A stretch of DNA of 64,000 bases from Burkholderia sp. HI2500 (lineage in GTDB: Bacteria; Pseudomonadota; Gammaproteobacteria; Burkholderiales; Burkholderiaceae). Below the pieces are notes generated by a model, which was given only the letters and a program-made list of their open reading frames with translations, had not been told where the DNA came from and ran no database searches. Positions 8,892 through 17,502 of the stretch are shown here, piece by piece; positions within the stretch are counted from its first letter, which is position 1; the number at the start of each line of letters is the position of its first letter. The position numbers and the translations under genes are program-made. The stretch is taken from assembly GCF_002223055.1 (NCBI RefSeq), contig NZ_NKFL01000006.1, forward strand, positions 1,798,001 through 1,862,000. The letters are read 5' to 3'.

Positions 8892-10470
8892 ACCGTCCGC
8901 CACGATGCCCATGCCGCCGCACGAAGGCCGTGCGAGCGTGACCGACTGGATCGCGGTCGCGGCGGGCGCGCTCGGCGCGCTGATGGCGACCCTCGACATC
9001 TCGATCACGAACTCCGCGCTGCCGCAGATCCAGGGTGAAATCGGCGCGACCGGCACCGAAGGCACGTGGATCTCGACCGGCTACCTGATGTCGGAGATCG
9101 TGATGATCCCGCTCGCCGCGTGGCTCACGCGCGTGTTCGGGCTGCGCAATTTCCTGCTGACGAACTCCGCGCTGTTCATTGCCTTCTCGATGATGTGCGG
9201 CTGGTCGCATTCGCTGCCGATGATGATCGCCGGCCGGATCGGCCAGGGCTTCACCGGCGGTGCGCTGATCCCGACTGCGCAAACCATCATCCGCACGCGG
9301 CTGCCGCTGTCGCAGTTGCCGGTCGGCATGACGCTGTTTGGCCTGATCGTGCTGCTCGGGCCGCTGTTCGGCCCCGTGCTCGGCGGCTGGCTCGCGGAGA
9401 ACGTCAGCTGGAGCTGGTGCTTTTTCCTGAATCTGCCGGTGTGCCTGTTGCTGATGGCGTTGTTGATATTCGGGCTGCCGTCGGACCGCCCGCAATGGCA
9501 TGCATTCCTGAACGCGGACTGGCTCGGGATCTTTGGTCTTGCGATCGGGCTGAGCTCGCTCACCGTCGTGCTCGAGGAAGGCCAGCGCGAGCGCTGGTTC
9601 GAATCGCAGATGATCGTCTCGTTGAGCCTCGTGTCGCTTGCCGGAATGATCCTGATCGCGTTGTCGCAGATCTTTGCAAAGCGGCCGATCATGCGGCTGT
9701 CGCTGATGCGCAACCCGCGCTACGCGAGCGTGATCGTGATCGTGTCCGCGGTGGGCGCCGGGCTGTACGGCGTGTCCTACCTGCTGCCGCAGTTCCTTGC
9801 GATCGTCGCCGGCTACAACGCGGAACAGGCAGGCGCGATCATGCTGCTGTCGGGGTTGCCCGCCTTCCTCGTGATGCCGATCCTGCCGCGCCTGCTCGGC
9901 AAGGTCGATTTCCGCATCCTCGTGATCTCGGGGCTGCTGCTGTTCTGCCTGAGCTGCATGCTCGACATCAGCCTGACCGCGCAGAGCGTCGGCCACGACT
10001 TCGTCTGGTCGCAACTGATTCGCGGCGTCGCGCAGATGCTCGCGATGATGCCGCTGAACCAGGCCTCGATGGCGGCCGTCGCACGCGAAGACTCGGGCGA
10101 TGCGGCCGGGCTCTACAACATGGCACGCAATCTCGGCGGCTCGATCGGGCTCGCGATCATCGGCACCGTGATCGACCGGCGCACGACCTTCCATACGGCC
10201 GCGCTCCGCGAATCGGTGACGGCGAACTCGCTGATCGGGCAGGACCGGCTGTCGGCCTACGCGGCCAACTGGTTCTCGCACACCGGCGACCTCGCGTATT
10301 CGAACATGCGCGCGCTCGGACAGTTGGCGCAGCAGATCCAGATCCAGGCCGTCGTGATGACCTATTCCGAAACCTTTTATCTGCTGGGCCTCGCGCTGCT
10401 TGCCTGCGTGCCGCTCGCGCTGCTGCTGAGAACGCCGCGCGGGCCGCAGCCGATGTCGTCCGGCCACTGA
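8884..10470 (+). CDS. DHA2-family (EmrB/QacA) MFS drug:proton antiporter
   Basis: A 528-residue inner-membrane transporter with 14 predicted helices that exchanges protons for hydrophobic drugs. Landmarks: LDISITNSALPQIQGEIGA at the first helix (the DHA2 motif D1), GRIGQGFTGGALIPTA, and motif C-like GPLFGPVLGGWL in helix 5. The order adaptor, DHA2 transporter, outer-membrane factor identifies an EmrAB-TolC-like tripartite pump. Start ATG lies within the 3' end of the adaptor gene. The exported compounds cannot be read from sequence. Confidence 0.94.
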   Translation: MAEPSATMPMPPHEGRASVTDWIAVAAGALGALMATLDISITNSALPQIQGEIGATGTEGTWISTGYLMSEIVMIPLAAWLTRVFGLRNFLLTNSALFIAFSMMCGWSHSLPMMIAGRIGQGFTGGALIPTAQTIIRTRLPLSQLPVGMTLFGLIVLLGPLFGPVLGGWLAENVSWSWCFFLNLPVCLLLMALLIFGLPSDRPQWHAFLNADWLGIFGLAIGLSSLTVVLEEGQRERWFESQMIVSLSLVSLAGMILIALSQIFAKRPIMRLSLMRNPRYASVIVIVSAVGAGLYGVSYLLPQFLAIVAGYNAEQAGAIMLLSGLPAFLVMPILPRLLGKVDFRILVISGLLLFCLSCMLDISLTAQSVGHDFVWSQLIRGVAQMLAMMPLNQASMAAVAREDSGDAAGLYNMARNLGGSIGLAIIGTVIDRRTTFHTAALRESVTANSLIGQDRLSAYAANWFSHTGDLAYSNMRALGQLAQQIQIQAVVMTYSETFYLLGLALLACVPLALLLRTPRGPQPMSSGH

Positions 10471-10483
10471 ACCGTCTTACGCG

Positions 10484-11971
10484 ATGAAACCCTTCTCCCT
10501 GCCCCGCCGCCCCGCGCTCACGCTGTGCGCGGCCGCGTGCCTGCTCGCCGGCTGCACGGTCGGCCCCGACTATCGCGGCGCGCCCGCCGCACCGGATGCG
10601 CCGACCTTCGTGCGCGCGCCGGCCACCGGCGTCGACCCCGCGGCGCCCGCGCCGAGCGCATGGTGGCATGCGCTCAACGATCGCCAGCTCGACGACCTGA
10701 TCACCGCCGCGCTCGCGTACAACCCCGATCTGCACGCGGCACAAGCCCGCTTGCGCGCATCACGCGCGCAGCTCTCGCAACAACGTGCGGCCCAACTGCC
10801 GAAGTCGTCGGCCACCGTCGCCGCCATCCGCATGCGCGAGCCGGACGTGAGCGCGCTCGGTTCGCTGCTGCCGTCGAACGGTTCGAGTCAATCGGGCGGC
10901 ACCTCGCCGTCGCTGGGTGGCTCGGGCCCGCTGCAGCTCTATTCGGCAGGCTTCGACGCAACCTGGGAAATCGACCTGTTCGGCGGCACGCGCCGCGCGG
11001 TCGAAGCGGCATCTGCGCAAGCGGAAGCGGTCGACGCCGATCTCGCCGACACGCAGGTGTCGATCGCTGCCGAAGTCGCCAACGCGTACATCGACCTGCG
11101 CGATCAACAGCAGCGGCTTGCGCTGTCGCGGCGCACTGCCGAACTGCAGCAGAAGATGCTCGAACTCACGCAGCAGCGTCGCGCGCGTGGCGTTGCCGCC
11201 GATGCCGACATCGAACGCCTGACGACGCAAGTCGAAAACACGCGTGCATCGCTGATCCCGCTCGACGCGCAGGTGACGGAATCGCTCGACCGGCTCGCGA
11301 TCCTGACGGGCCGCGCGCCCGGTGCGCTCGACGCCGCACTGTCGACATCGGATGCGCCGCTGCCGACGCTGCCCGGCAGCGTCGCGATCGGCGATCCGGC
11401 CACGCTACTGAAACAGCGCCCCGACATTCGCGCGGCCGAGCGCCGGCTCGCATCGAGCAATGCGCAGATCGGCGAGCACGTCGCCGATTATTTCCCGAAG
11501 GTGACGCTGCTCGGCGATCTCGGCTTCAGCGCGACGGACCCGGGCCACCTGTTCCGCAAGCAGAACTTCACCTGGGTCGGCGCGCCGTATCTGCAATGGA
11601 ACATTCTCGACTTCGGGCGTACGCGCGGTGCGGTGCGCGCGGCCGAGGCATCGCGAGACGAGGCGGAAGCGAATTATCAGAAGGCGGTGCTGGGGGCCTT
11701 GCAGGACGCCAACACGGCATTGCAACGTTACGGGCACCAGCGCGAGCATGTCGTTGCGCTCACCAAGGTGCAGACGTCGGCCGTGCATTCCCGGTCGCTG
11801 ATGGACGAGCGCTATCGCGCGGGCGTCGCATCGATGATCGACCTGCTCGATACGCAACGCGAAGCGTTGGCCGCGCAGCAGAACGTGATCGCCGGGCAGG
11901 CCGAGCTGATCAAGGACTACGTGTCGTTGCAGAAGAACCTCGGGCTCGGGTGGCAGGCAGGCGCGGGTTGA
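10484..11971 (+). CDS. NodT/OprM-type outer-membrane efflux lipoprotein
   Basis: A 495-residue outer-membrane channel completing the efflux pump. It has a lipoprotein signal with lipobox LLAGC (Cys about residue 23) and two repeated outer-membrane-factor domains, each a pair of long helices plus beta strands: the first with AARLRASRAQLSQQRAAQLP and the second with AAERRLASSNAQIGEHVADYFPKV. The typical FGRTRGAVRAAEASRDEAEANYQ segment lies near the C-terminal half. Only 13 bp separate it from the transporter gene, so the three genes form one operon. Confidence 0.94.
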   Translation: MKPFSLPRRPALTLCAAACLLAGCTVGPDYRGAPAAPDAPTFVRAPATGVDPAAPAPSAWWHALNDRQLDDLITAALAYNPDLHAAQARLRASRAQLSQQRAAQLPKSSATVAAIRMREPDVSALGSLLPSNGSSQSGGTSPSLGGSGPLQLYSAGFDATWEIDLFGGTRRAVEAASAQAEAVDADLADTQVSIAAEVANAYIDLRDQQQRLALSRRTAELQQKMLELTQQRRARGVAADADIERLTTQVENTRASLIPLDAQVTESLDRLAILTGRAPGALDAALSTSDAPLPTLPGSVAIGDPATLLKQRPDIRAAERRLASSNAQIGEHVADYFPKVTLLGDLGFSATDPGHLFRKQNFTWVGAPYLQWNILDFGRTRGAVRAAEASRDEAEANYQKAVLGALQDANTALQRYGHQREHVVALTKVQTSAVHSRSLMDERYRAGVASMIDLLDTQREALAAQQNVIAGQAELIKDYVSLQKNLGLGWQAGAG

Positions 11972-12278
11972 TGCCGGGTTGATCGGTGCCGCACAGCCAG
12001 GTTTGTCGAGACTGCGGCGGCGCCGATGCTCTAGATGTGGATCGCAAGTCCAACGCGGCCGCGTTCGATGCTTGTGGATCGCTTCACGGCGCGTGACGCA
12101 ACAACTCATTGCGCACGCAACAATATTCATCGCCTGCGCCGATGAGAACCGCACCCATGCCGCATCGACGCCGTCGCTATCGGAAACATATCGAATATCA
12201 ATTAGCCAATCGTCTGACGATCTCTTCTAATTCAGTCGGCTTCCCCACCACCGATCGGATTCAAGGAGTTCCATCGTC
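11972..12278. other. Intergenic region between efflux operon and catalase gene
   Basis: About 307 bp without a gene. It is AT-richer toward the catalase (12110-12240) and carries an OxyR-like spacing pattern at 12177-12202. I see no clear terminator after the efflux operon. Confidence 0.5.
12177..12202 (+). promoter_or_regulatory. Possible OxyR-type site upstream of catalase
   Basis: Tetranucleotides CTAT, ATAT and CAAT occur with exact 7-bp spacing (12177-12180, 12188-12191, 12199-12202). This resembles part of the OxyR pattern of alternating ATAG/CTAT blocks spaced by seven. The fourth block is poor. The match is suggestive because the downstream gene is a peroxide-detoxifying catalase, but it could be chance. 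Confidence 0.3.
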
Positions 12279-13814
12279 ATGTCCTCATCCTCCCATCGCG
12301 TGCTGAGACACGCAGTCGCCGCGATCTGCGTTGCACTTTCCGCGTCCCCCCATGCCGCCGAACTCACGCGAGACACGGGCGCCCCCGTCGGCGACAACGA
12401 GAATTCGCAGACGGCCGGCCCTGCCGGCCCCGTGCTCCTGCAAGACTCCGCACTCATCGAGAAACTGCAGCGCTTCGATCGCGAACGCATTCCGGAACGG
12501 GTCGTGCATGCACGCGGCACCGGCGCATTCGGCGAGTTCGTGCCGACCGCCGACATCTCGAACCTGACGAAAGCGAAGGTCTTCACACCCGGCACCCGCA
12601 CGCCCGTGTTCGTGCGCTTCTCCACCGTGATGGGCTATCGCGGCTCGCCTGAACAGGCGCGCGATCCGCGCGGTTTCGCGGTGAAGTTCTATACGCAACA
12701 GGGCAACTGGGACATGGTCGGCATCAACTGGCCCGTGTTCTTCATTCGCGACGGCATCAAGTTCCCCGACTTCGTTCACGCGAACAAGCCGAGCGCCGTG
12801 ACCGGCGTGCAGGATCCGAACCTCGCATTCGACTTCTTCGCGCACACACCTGAAGCGACGAACATGCTGACGATGCTGTACACGAATGCGGGCATGCCCG
12901 ATTCGTATCGTCACATGGACGGCTTCGCGGTGCACGCGTTCAAGTTCGTCAATGCGCACGGCGACGTGCACTACGTGAAGTTCCACTGGAAGAGCCAGCA
13001 AGGCGTGCACGGCCTGCGTCCGCAAGACATCAATGCATCGATCGGGCGCGACTGGAACATGATGACGAACGACCTGTACGGCGCGCTGAAGCAAGGCGAC
13101 TTCCCGAAGTGGGATCTGTACGTGCAGGTGCTCACGCCGCAGGACCTGAACCGTTTCGACTTCGATGCGCTGGACGACACGAAGGTATGGACGGGCGTGC
13201 CCGAGCGCAAGATCGGCACGATGACGCTGAACCGCGTGCCCGACAACTACTTCCAGTCGACCGAGGAATCGGCGTTCGCGCCGTCGCGACTCGTGCCCGG
13301 CATCGAGCCGTCAGAAGACCGCATGCTGCAGGACCGGCTGTTCGCGTACGCCGACACGCAGATGTACCGGCTCGGCGCGAACTACATGGACCTGCCGATC
13401 AACCGGCCCGTCGTGCCGGTGGTCAACAACAACCAGGACGGCAAGATGAACGCCGGCGACCGCAAGGGCGAGGTGAACTACGAACCGTCGACGCTGCATG
13501 AACTCGCGCCGGATCCGCAATACAAGTCCGTGCGCATGACGCTCAACGGAACGACGCAGCAGGAAGCGATCCACAAGAAGCTGCGGTTCCGTCAGGCGGG
13601 CGAGTACTACCGCAGCCTGTCGCAGCAGGACAGGGACGACCTGATCACCGCGCTGTCCGGCGATCTCGGCAAGGTGACGAACGCGCACAACCAGTACGCG
13701 ATGCTGTCGTACTTCTACAAGGCCGATGCCGACTACGGCACGCGTCTCGCGCAGGCCGTGCACGCCGACGTCGGGCAAGTGCAGGCGCTCGCCGCGAAGC
13801 TGAACGAGAACTGA
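12279..13814 (+). CDS. katB: Periplasmic monofunctional haem catalase
   Basis: Converts hydrogen peroxide to water and oxygen. The 511-residue precursor has a signal peptide (cut probably after HAA, residue 27), placing it in the periplasm, as in Pseudomonas KatB. Active-site residues are present: distal His77 in VVHARGTGAFGEF, Asn150 in VGINWPVFF and the haem-ligating Tyr357 in RLFAYADTQMYR. AGGAG (12263-12267) precedes the ATG. It is followed by an ankyrin-repeat lipoprotein gene, mirroring the katB-ankB pair of pseudomonads. The symbol rests on this export signal and neighbourhood. Confidence 0.92.
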   Translation: MSSSSHRVLRHAVAAICVALSASPHAAELTRDTGAPVGDNENSQTAGPAGPVLLQDSALIEKLQRFDRERIPERVVHARGTGAFGEFVPTADISNLTKAKVFTPGTRTPVFVRFSTVMGYRGSPEQARDPRGFAVKFYTQQGNWDMVGINWPVFFIRDGIKFPDFVHANKPSAVTGVQDPNLAFDFFAHTPEATNMLTMLYTNAGMPDSYRHMDGFAVHAFKFVNAHGDVHYVKFHWKSQQGVHGLRPQDINASIGRDWNMMTNDLYGALKQGDFPKWDLYVQVLTPQDLNRFDFDALDDTKVWTGVPERKIGTMTLNRVPDNYFQSTEESAFAPSRLVPGIEPSEDRMLQDRLFAYADTQMYRLGANYMDLPINRPVVPVVNNNQDGKMNAGDRKGEVNYEPSTLHELAPDPQYKSVRMTLNGTTQQEAIHKKLRFRQAGEYYRSLSQQDRDDLITALSGDLGKVTNAHNQYAMLSYFYKADADYGTRLAQAVHADVGQVQALAAKLNEN

Positions 13815-13891
13815 TCCCGCGACTCCGGTCGCCGTCGACGTGCGGGGTTGCGCCGCGCACGTCGACCTCACCCACCCATCAGGACATTCTC

Positions 13892-14503
13892 ATGCAATCC
13901 GAACGCCTGACGCGCGCGATCCGCTCCACCGCAACAGTCCTGGCGCTGGCCGCGCTCACCGGTTGCGCGCACCTTCCCGACCAGCCGGCGTATGCGCCGG
14001 CCGACCCTGCCGCGCTGCGCCGCTACGACGGCGACTGGTTCGACGCTGCCCGCGTCGGCCGCGTCGACATCCTGCGCGCATTGCACGACGCCGGCTATCC
14101 CGTCGATGCCACCGACAGCCATGGCTTTACGGCCGTGATACTCGCGTCCTACGACGGCCAGCCCGCCGCGCTCGACTACCTGCTGTCGGCCGGCGCAAAC
14201 GCATGCGCCGGCGACCGCCACGGAAACACGGCGCTGATGGGTGCCCTCTTCAAGAACGAACCCGACATCGCGCGGCGCCTGATCGATACGCCATGCCCGA
14301 TCGACCAGACGAACGGCGCCGGGGAAACCGCGCTGGGATTCGCCACGCTGTTCAATCGATTCGACCTGATTCCGCTCCTCGTCGCGCGTGGCGCGAATCC
14401 GAATCATGTCGATCGGCGCGGTCAGTCGCTGCTGCAGCTCGCGCGGTCGCACGACAACACGGAAGCCGTGGACGCGCTGCGGCATGCAGGTGCGCGGCAG
14501 TAG
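13892..14503 (+). CDS. Ankyrin-repeat lipoprotein, AnkB-like partner of catalase
   Basis: A 203-residue protein with a lipoprotein signal ending in the lipobox LTGCA (Cys about residue 24), followed by four ankyrin repeats (about residues 48-200; phrases such as DSHGFTAVILASYDGQ, DRHGNTALMGALFKN and NGAGETALGFATLF). Ankyrin repeats mediate protein contacts. In Pseudomonas aeruginosa AnkB is needed for full activity of the periplasmic catalase KatB, and the same order here suggests the same service role. The gap to katB is 77 bp, with a GC inverted repeat but no T-run, so cotranscription is likely. Confidence 0.85.
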   Translation: MQSERLTRAIRSTATVLALAALTGCAHLPDQPAYAPADPAALRRYDGDWFDAARVGRVDILRALHDAGYPVDATDSHGFTAVILASYDGQPAALDYLLSAGANACAGDRHGNTALMGALFKNEPDIARRLIDTPCPIDQTNGAGETALGFATLFNRFDLIPLLVARGANPNHVDRRGQSLLQLARSHDNTEAVDALRHAGARQ

Positions 14504-15220
14504 CTTCATGCCCTGCTTCCTGATGCCCGCGTGCTCGCCTTGCTTCACCGCGACCCAGCGATTCGAGTCACGCCTCGAACACGATCGGCGAATTGCGCCC
14601 ATTACGCATCAAACCGGAAATGATCGGCAATTCGCATTCCGCATTACTTTCTGTGGCGGCCTCGAATATTACAAAACACTGCCAATATTTTCAAAAACAT
14701 TGCGCCTATTCGCTTTAATTTAGTTTCATATAATCAAAAAAAGTTTGACACCTCGCTTTCGTTCTTGATACCGTCCGATGCAAGCAATCTGACGAATTGC
14801 TCACTACGCAATCGCTTCCGCTCGACGTTTTTTCGCTTTCGCCGCACCGCAGTGCTCGCCGCCGGCCGCATCGTTCACGCGCCGACGCATGCAACATCCC
14901 GATGCATCTCATTGGACAACTGCCATCCGGCAGCGGGCCGAAGGACCGAATCAAATGAGCAGGACAACGAAACTGTTGCTCTAGCAACCCCGCCCGCGTC
15001 ACGTCCGGCGCAGTTGCGTCGTATCGCGGCGCAGCCTTCCCGTTACCGCATTTTCCGTATTTCGCCCCCGGAGAAAAGACACCGTTCCGGACCGGGCGAA
15101 AGGCCCTGTCGCGTCCGTGCCATCCGCACGCATGCGACAGAAATCGGCGGTGCATGACCCGCACCGCTGTCGACCGTTGTTGTTCGTGCTGTTCGATGTT
15201 CAACCGGAGGGGTAATTCAA
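14504..15220. other. Long AT-richer leader/intergenic region before the sedolisin gene
   Basis: A 717-bp stretch without a convincing gene. Positions 14600-14780 are markedly AT-rich for this genome and include TATAAT at about 14728-14733 and TTGACA at about 14748-14753. Further down, 14905-15005 can form several stem-loops (for example CTGCC facing GGCAG, and CTCATT facing AATGAG), and a 7-bp stem (GCGGTGC/GCACCGC) lies near 15146-15166. This could be a promoter plus a structured 5' leader. I cannot match it to a known riboswitch class. Confidence 0.45.
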
Positions 15221-17053
15221 ATGAATCAGGTTGCAGACAAGAATCAAAAGCACAATCGCTTCGTCAAACTCGCATTCGCCGCCGCGGCAGCCGCATCGTT
15301 CGGCATGGCGACCGCCCATGCCGCGCCTGCGGCCGGCTGGACGGAAACGCACACCAAGGGTTTCCTGCCGCTCGTGCAGCAGAGCGAAGCCGGTACGGCC
15401 GGCGCGCCCGCCGCGAGCACGGCCGCGGCTGCAGCAGCCGCCGTCGAGATGGCGCCGGGCGAGTCGGTGGACATCGTGCTCGGGCTGAACCTGCGCAACG
15501 AAGCGCAACTCGACCAGTTTCTGCACGACCTGCATACGCCTGGTTCGCCGCACTACCGGCAGTTCCTCACGCCGGCGCAGTTCGCGTCGCAATATGCGCC
15601 GACCGACCAGCAGGTCGCCTCGGTCGTCGCGCATCTGCGCAAGGCAGGCTTCGTGAACATCGTCGTCGCGCCGAACCGTCTGCTGGTCTCCGCGTCCGGC
15701 ACCGCGGCCACCATCAAGTCCGCGTTCCGCACGACGCTCAAGCGCTTCACGCGCAACGGCCGCAGCGTCTACGCGAATACCGACGCCGCGCAAGTGCCGA
15801 ACGCGATCGGCGGCGTCGTGGGTTCGGTGCTGGGCCTGCAGAACGTCGAGCTGATGCACACGGGCGCGGGCAGCCAGCCGCAAGGCAACACCAGCAACCT
15901 GACGATTCCGGCCGGCGCATCGGCGGTGCCGCACAACCCGACCGAATTCTCGTCGATCTACGGCGGCGACGGCACGCCGACCGCGTCGCAGACCACCGTC
16001 GGCATCATCTCTGAAGGCGACCTGTCGCAGACGGTGAGCGACCTCAATACGTTCGCCGCAAACAACAGCCTCGGCACGATCAGCAGCAGCATCGTGAAGA
16101 CGGGCCCGTCCGGCAGCGCGTACACCGACACCGACGGCACCGTCGAATGGAACCTCGACAGCCAGTCGATCGTCGGCGCGGCCGGCGGCAGCGTGAAGCA
16201 GGTCGTGTTCTACGTCGCGCCGTCGATGACGCTCACGGCGATCACCGCCGCGTACAACAAGGCCGTGACCGACAACGTCGCGAAGGTGATCAACGTGTCG
16301 CTCGGCGTGTGCGAATCGTCCGCGAACAGCACCGGCTCGCAGGCCACCGACGACACCATCTTCAAGCAGGCAGTCGCGCAGGGGCAGACCTTCTCGGTAT
16401 CCGCCGGCGACCATGGCGCATACGAATGTGCGAGCGGCACGCCGTCGCGCTCGACCTACACGGTGAGCGAGCCGGCAACGTCGCCGTACGTGATCGCCGT
16501 GGGCGGCACGACGCTGTTCACCAATACGTCGACCAACGCGTACAACAGCGAGATCGTCTGGAACGATCCGAGCTGGCAGCCGGGCACCGTATGGTCGACG
16601 GGCGGCGGGTACAGCAAGTACGAAGCCGCACCGTCGTGGCAATCGTCGAGCCTCACGGGATCGACCAAGCGCGCACTGCCTGACGTCGGCTTCGACGCAG
16701 ACCTGCGCACCGGCGCGATTCTCGTCGTCAACGGCCAGACGTCCGACACGCTGTGGGGCTCCGGCTACCTCAACAACGAAGGCGGCACGAGCCTCGCCGC
16801 GCCGATCTTCACGGGCATCTGGGCGCGCCTGCAGTCCGCCAACAACAATGCGCTCGGGTTCCCCGCGTCGAGCATCTACAAGTACTTCCCGAGCAACGCG
16901 GCACTGCTGCACGACGTCACGTCCGGCAACAACGGCAGCGGCACCTACGGCTACAAGGCGAAGGCGGGCTGGGACGCGACGACGGGCTTCGGCAGCGTGA
17001 ACATCTCGAAGCTGAACACGTTCATCCAGAGCACGTCGGATTTCGCACGCTGA
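15221..17053 (+). CDS. Secreted S53-family (sedolisin/pseudomonalisin) serine-carboxyl protease
   Basis: A 610-residue pre-pro-protease. A signal peptide (cut after about residue 35, AHA) is followed by the pro-kumamolisin propeptide to about residue 225 and then the catalytic domain. The sedolisin residues are visible: Glu309 and Asp313 in VEWNLD, oxyanion Asp397 in SAGDHGAYEC, and nucleophile Ser524 in GGTSLAAP. A C-terminal calcium site is suggested by HDVTSGNNGS followed by WDATTGFGS. These enzymes digest proteins at acid pH outside the cell. The GGAGGGG ribosome-binding site is very strong, and a terminator follows at 17123. Confidence 0.94.
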   Translation: MNQVADKNQKHNRFVKLAFAAAAAASFGMATAHAAPAAGWTETHTKGFLPLVQQSEAGTAGAPAASTAAAAAAAVEMAPGESVDIVLGLNLRNEAQLDQFLHDLHTPGSPHYRQFLTPAQFASQYAPTDQQVASVVAHLRKAGFVNIVVAPNRLLVSASGTAATIKSAFRTTLKRFTRNGRSVYANTDAAQVPNAIGGVVGSVLGLQNVELMHTGAGSQPQGNTSNLTIPAGASAVPHNPTEFSSIYGGDGTPTASQTTVGIISEGDLSQTVSDLNTFAANNSLGTISSSIVKTGPSGSAYTDTDGTVEWNLDSQSIVGAAGGSVKQVVFYVAPSMTLTAITAAYNKAVTDNVAKVINVSLGVCESSANSTGSQATDDTIFKQAVAQGQTFSVSAGDHGAYECASGTPSRSTYTVSEPATSPYVIAVGGTTLFTNTSTNAYNSEIVWNDPSWQPGTVWSTGGGYSKYEAAPSWQSSSLTGSTKRALPDVGFDADLRTGAILVVNGQTSDTLWGSGYLNNEGGTSLAAPIFTGIWARLQSANNNALGFPASSIYKYFPSNAALLHDVTSGNNGSGTYGYKAKAGWDATTGFGSVNISKLNTFIQSTSDFAR

Positions 17054-17122
17054 TGGAAAGATGACCGCCCCGGTTCCGCATGCGCACCACAGCGCATATA
17101 TGGAACGGGATGTGATCGCTTG

Positions 17123-17161
17123 AAAAACCCGCGAGGGCCGCAAGGCCTTCGCGGGTTTTTT
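17123..17161 (+). terminator. Rho-independent terminator after the sedolisin gene
   Basis: Stem CCCGCGAGGGCC/GGCCTTCGCGGG with loop GCAA, flanked by A-run and six T, 70 bp past the stop codon. The A-run on the left makes it potentially bidirectional. Confidence 0.88.
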
Positions 17162-17502
17162 GTATTCCGCGCGATCTCGAGGCGCAGCCTCCGGCGCGAT
17201 GATGCCCGCGCCAACCTTGCAATCGTTGCGCAAGCAACTTTCATGTCCATTACCCGAGTAGTGCCGGCCCGCTTACGGACTGCAAGGTACACACTGTTAC
17301 ACAACGCGAAGACAACTTCCGCGCGTGTCGTGCGTTTAACTGGATAGATCGATTCGTCGCGGGACAACCACGCTGCGAGCACGACCCTGCCGCCGGCCCC
17401 GGCCGATGCCCCGGAGCATGCGCTGACGGCCGCGGCACAGTGCTCAGGCCGATCGCGCGGCCCGCGTGCCTGCCAACGCCGACACAACCCCGAACGAACA
17501 AC
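17162..17502. other. Intergenic region before the DUF3300 gene
   Basis: About 340 bp with no gene seen. The sequence from 17225 to 17345 is AT-richer and probably contains the promoter, but no box pair is clear enough to call. Confidence 0.4.

Noticed and set aside
14900..15005. A riboswitch-like set of stems before the sedolisin gene
   Set aside because: I compared it by eye with glycine, cobalamin, TPP, SAH and cyclic-di-GMP consensus features and none fitted; kept only as a structured-leader observation.
15200..17233. A 677-codon minus-strand frame across the sedolisin gene
   Set aside because: Antisense reading of a gene with intact catalytic residues; composition is that of a GC-rich shadow.
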